Source: Prevotellaceae bacterium UBA5903
GTDB taxonomy: Bacteria; Bacteroidota; Bacteroidia; Bacteroidales; Bacteroidaceae
Assembly (NCBI GenBank): GCA_002431845.1
Contig: DJEH01000135.1
Location: forward strand, 1 to 15,395
DNA length: 15,395 nt
Direction: 5' to 3'
Part shown: positions 15,152 to 15,395 of the stretch, piece after piece
Layout: the number at the start of each line of letters is the position of its first letter
Numbering within the stretch: position 1 is the stretch's first letter
Program-made: the position numbers and the translations under genes
The notes under the pieces: generated by a model
Databases searched by the model: none
What the model saw: only the letters and a program-made list of their open reading frames with translations
What the model was told of the DNA's origin: nothing

Positions 15152-15157
15152 CTTGTG

Positions 15158-15251
15158 TTTTGGTCACAAATTATCGTGATTTAGTCATAAAATTTTCGTG
15201 CAATATAGACGAAAAAAAATGTGGATAACTCAAGATAATTCGTGACCAAAA
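15158..15251. repeat. 18-bp inverted repeat with nested hairpin and a DnaA-box-like 9-mer
   Basis: TTTTGGTCACAAATTATC (15158-15175) and GATAATTCGTGACCAAAA (15234-15251) pair at 17 of 18 positions. The 58-base interior holds a second hairpin, TTTTCGT (15193-15199) with ACGAAAA (15209-15215), and TGTGGATAA (15220-15228), the complement of the consensus DnaA box TTATCCACA. Function is unknown; it may be a 3' structure of the kinase transcript. Confidence 0.7.
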
Positions 15252-15259
15252 ACATTTTA

Positions 15260-15273
15260 TAAGTAGGTATTCA
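15260..15273 (+). repeat. Second copy of the TAAGTAGGTATTCA repeat
   Basis: These 14 bases are identical to 13721-13734 and lie in the same orientation. Partial similarity continues for about ten further bases (AAT, then AT). With the first copy they flank the kinase-fold gene and the palindrome array. Confidence 0.65.
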
Positions 15274-15395
15274 AAATGAATTTATATAACCATGCTCTAC
15301 ATTAATTGATATGCCTTAGCACATTGTTTCCGCCAGAACCACAGGCTTCATCGGTCACGTAGCCCGCTACGCTCCCTTTTCAGCCTATGCTTCTG

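Noticed and set aside
15220..15228. Replication origin
   Set aside because: Only one consensus DnaA box was seen, with no dnaA, dnaN or gidA gene and no cluster of boxes.

Overview
The window looks like chromosomal DNA of a Bacteroidales bacterium, most probably a Prevotella-type organism. Four things point there: promoters of the Bacteroidetes type (TAnnTTTG, three of them reading TACCTTTG), an RprX/RprY-like two-component pair, a secreted glycosidase with a YDLSGRRV...KGVYIVNG tail of the kind seen on Prevotella/Porphyromonas exported proteins, and AT-rich intergenic DNA with long hairpins. No rRNA, tRNA, insertion sequence, integrase or CRISPR array is visible. The genus is inferred, not demonstrated.

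Layout, left to right. A bidirectional terminator (68-101) precedes a large minus-strand gene for a secreted GH95 alpha-L-fucosidase/galactosidase with about 500 extra N-terminal residues (165-4172). A perfect 20-bp inverted repeat (4314-4370) separates it from a minus-strand polyprenyl-phosphate sugar-1-phosphate transferase of the WecA/MraY superfamily (4405-5517). Divergent from that is a plus-strand pair of half-size chromate transporters (5727-6254 and 6285-6860). These converge on a perfect 22-bp hairpin terminator (6897-6960) shared with the minus-strand rprX-rprY operon (kinase 7763-9259, regulator 7010-7720). Upstream on the same strand, behind its own compound hairpin (9382-9433), lies a 1339-residue AlbA_2/Schlafen-type protein of unknown function (9449-13468). 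A 934-bp non-coding stretch follows, then a plus-strand Kdo/WaaP-type kinase-fold gene (14403-15122) and a short AT-rich tail with another large inverted repeat.

The genes form no single pathway. GH95 is for glycan foraging. The sugar-phosphate transferase and the kinase-fold protein suit cell-envelope polysaccharide and LPS work. RprXY is an envelope or stress sensor. The ChrA pair is an anion transporter.

The least explained parts are the giant AlbA_2 protein and the DNA upstream of it. That DNA carries five tandem 23-bp units, each centred on a palindrome (13921-14035), a related ACACGTGT palindrome just before them, a 35-bp centred dyad (14084-14118), and a short repeat (TAAGTAGGTATTCA) that recurs beyond the kinase gene at 15260. 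These are the best candidates for something undescribed. The sequence alone does not show that they form a functional system.
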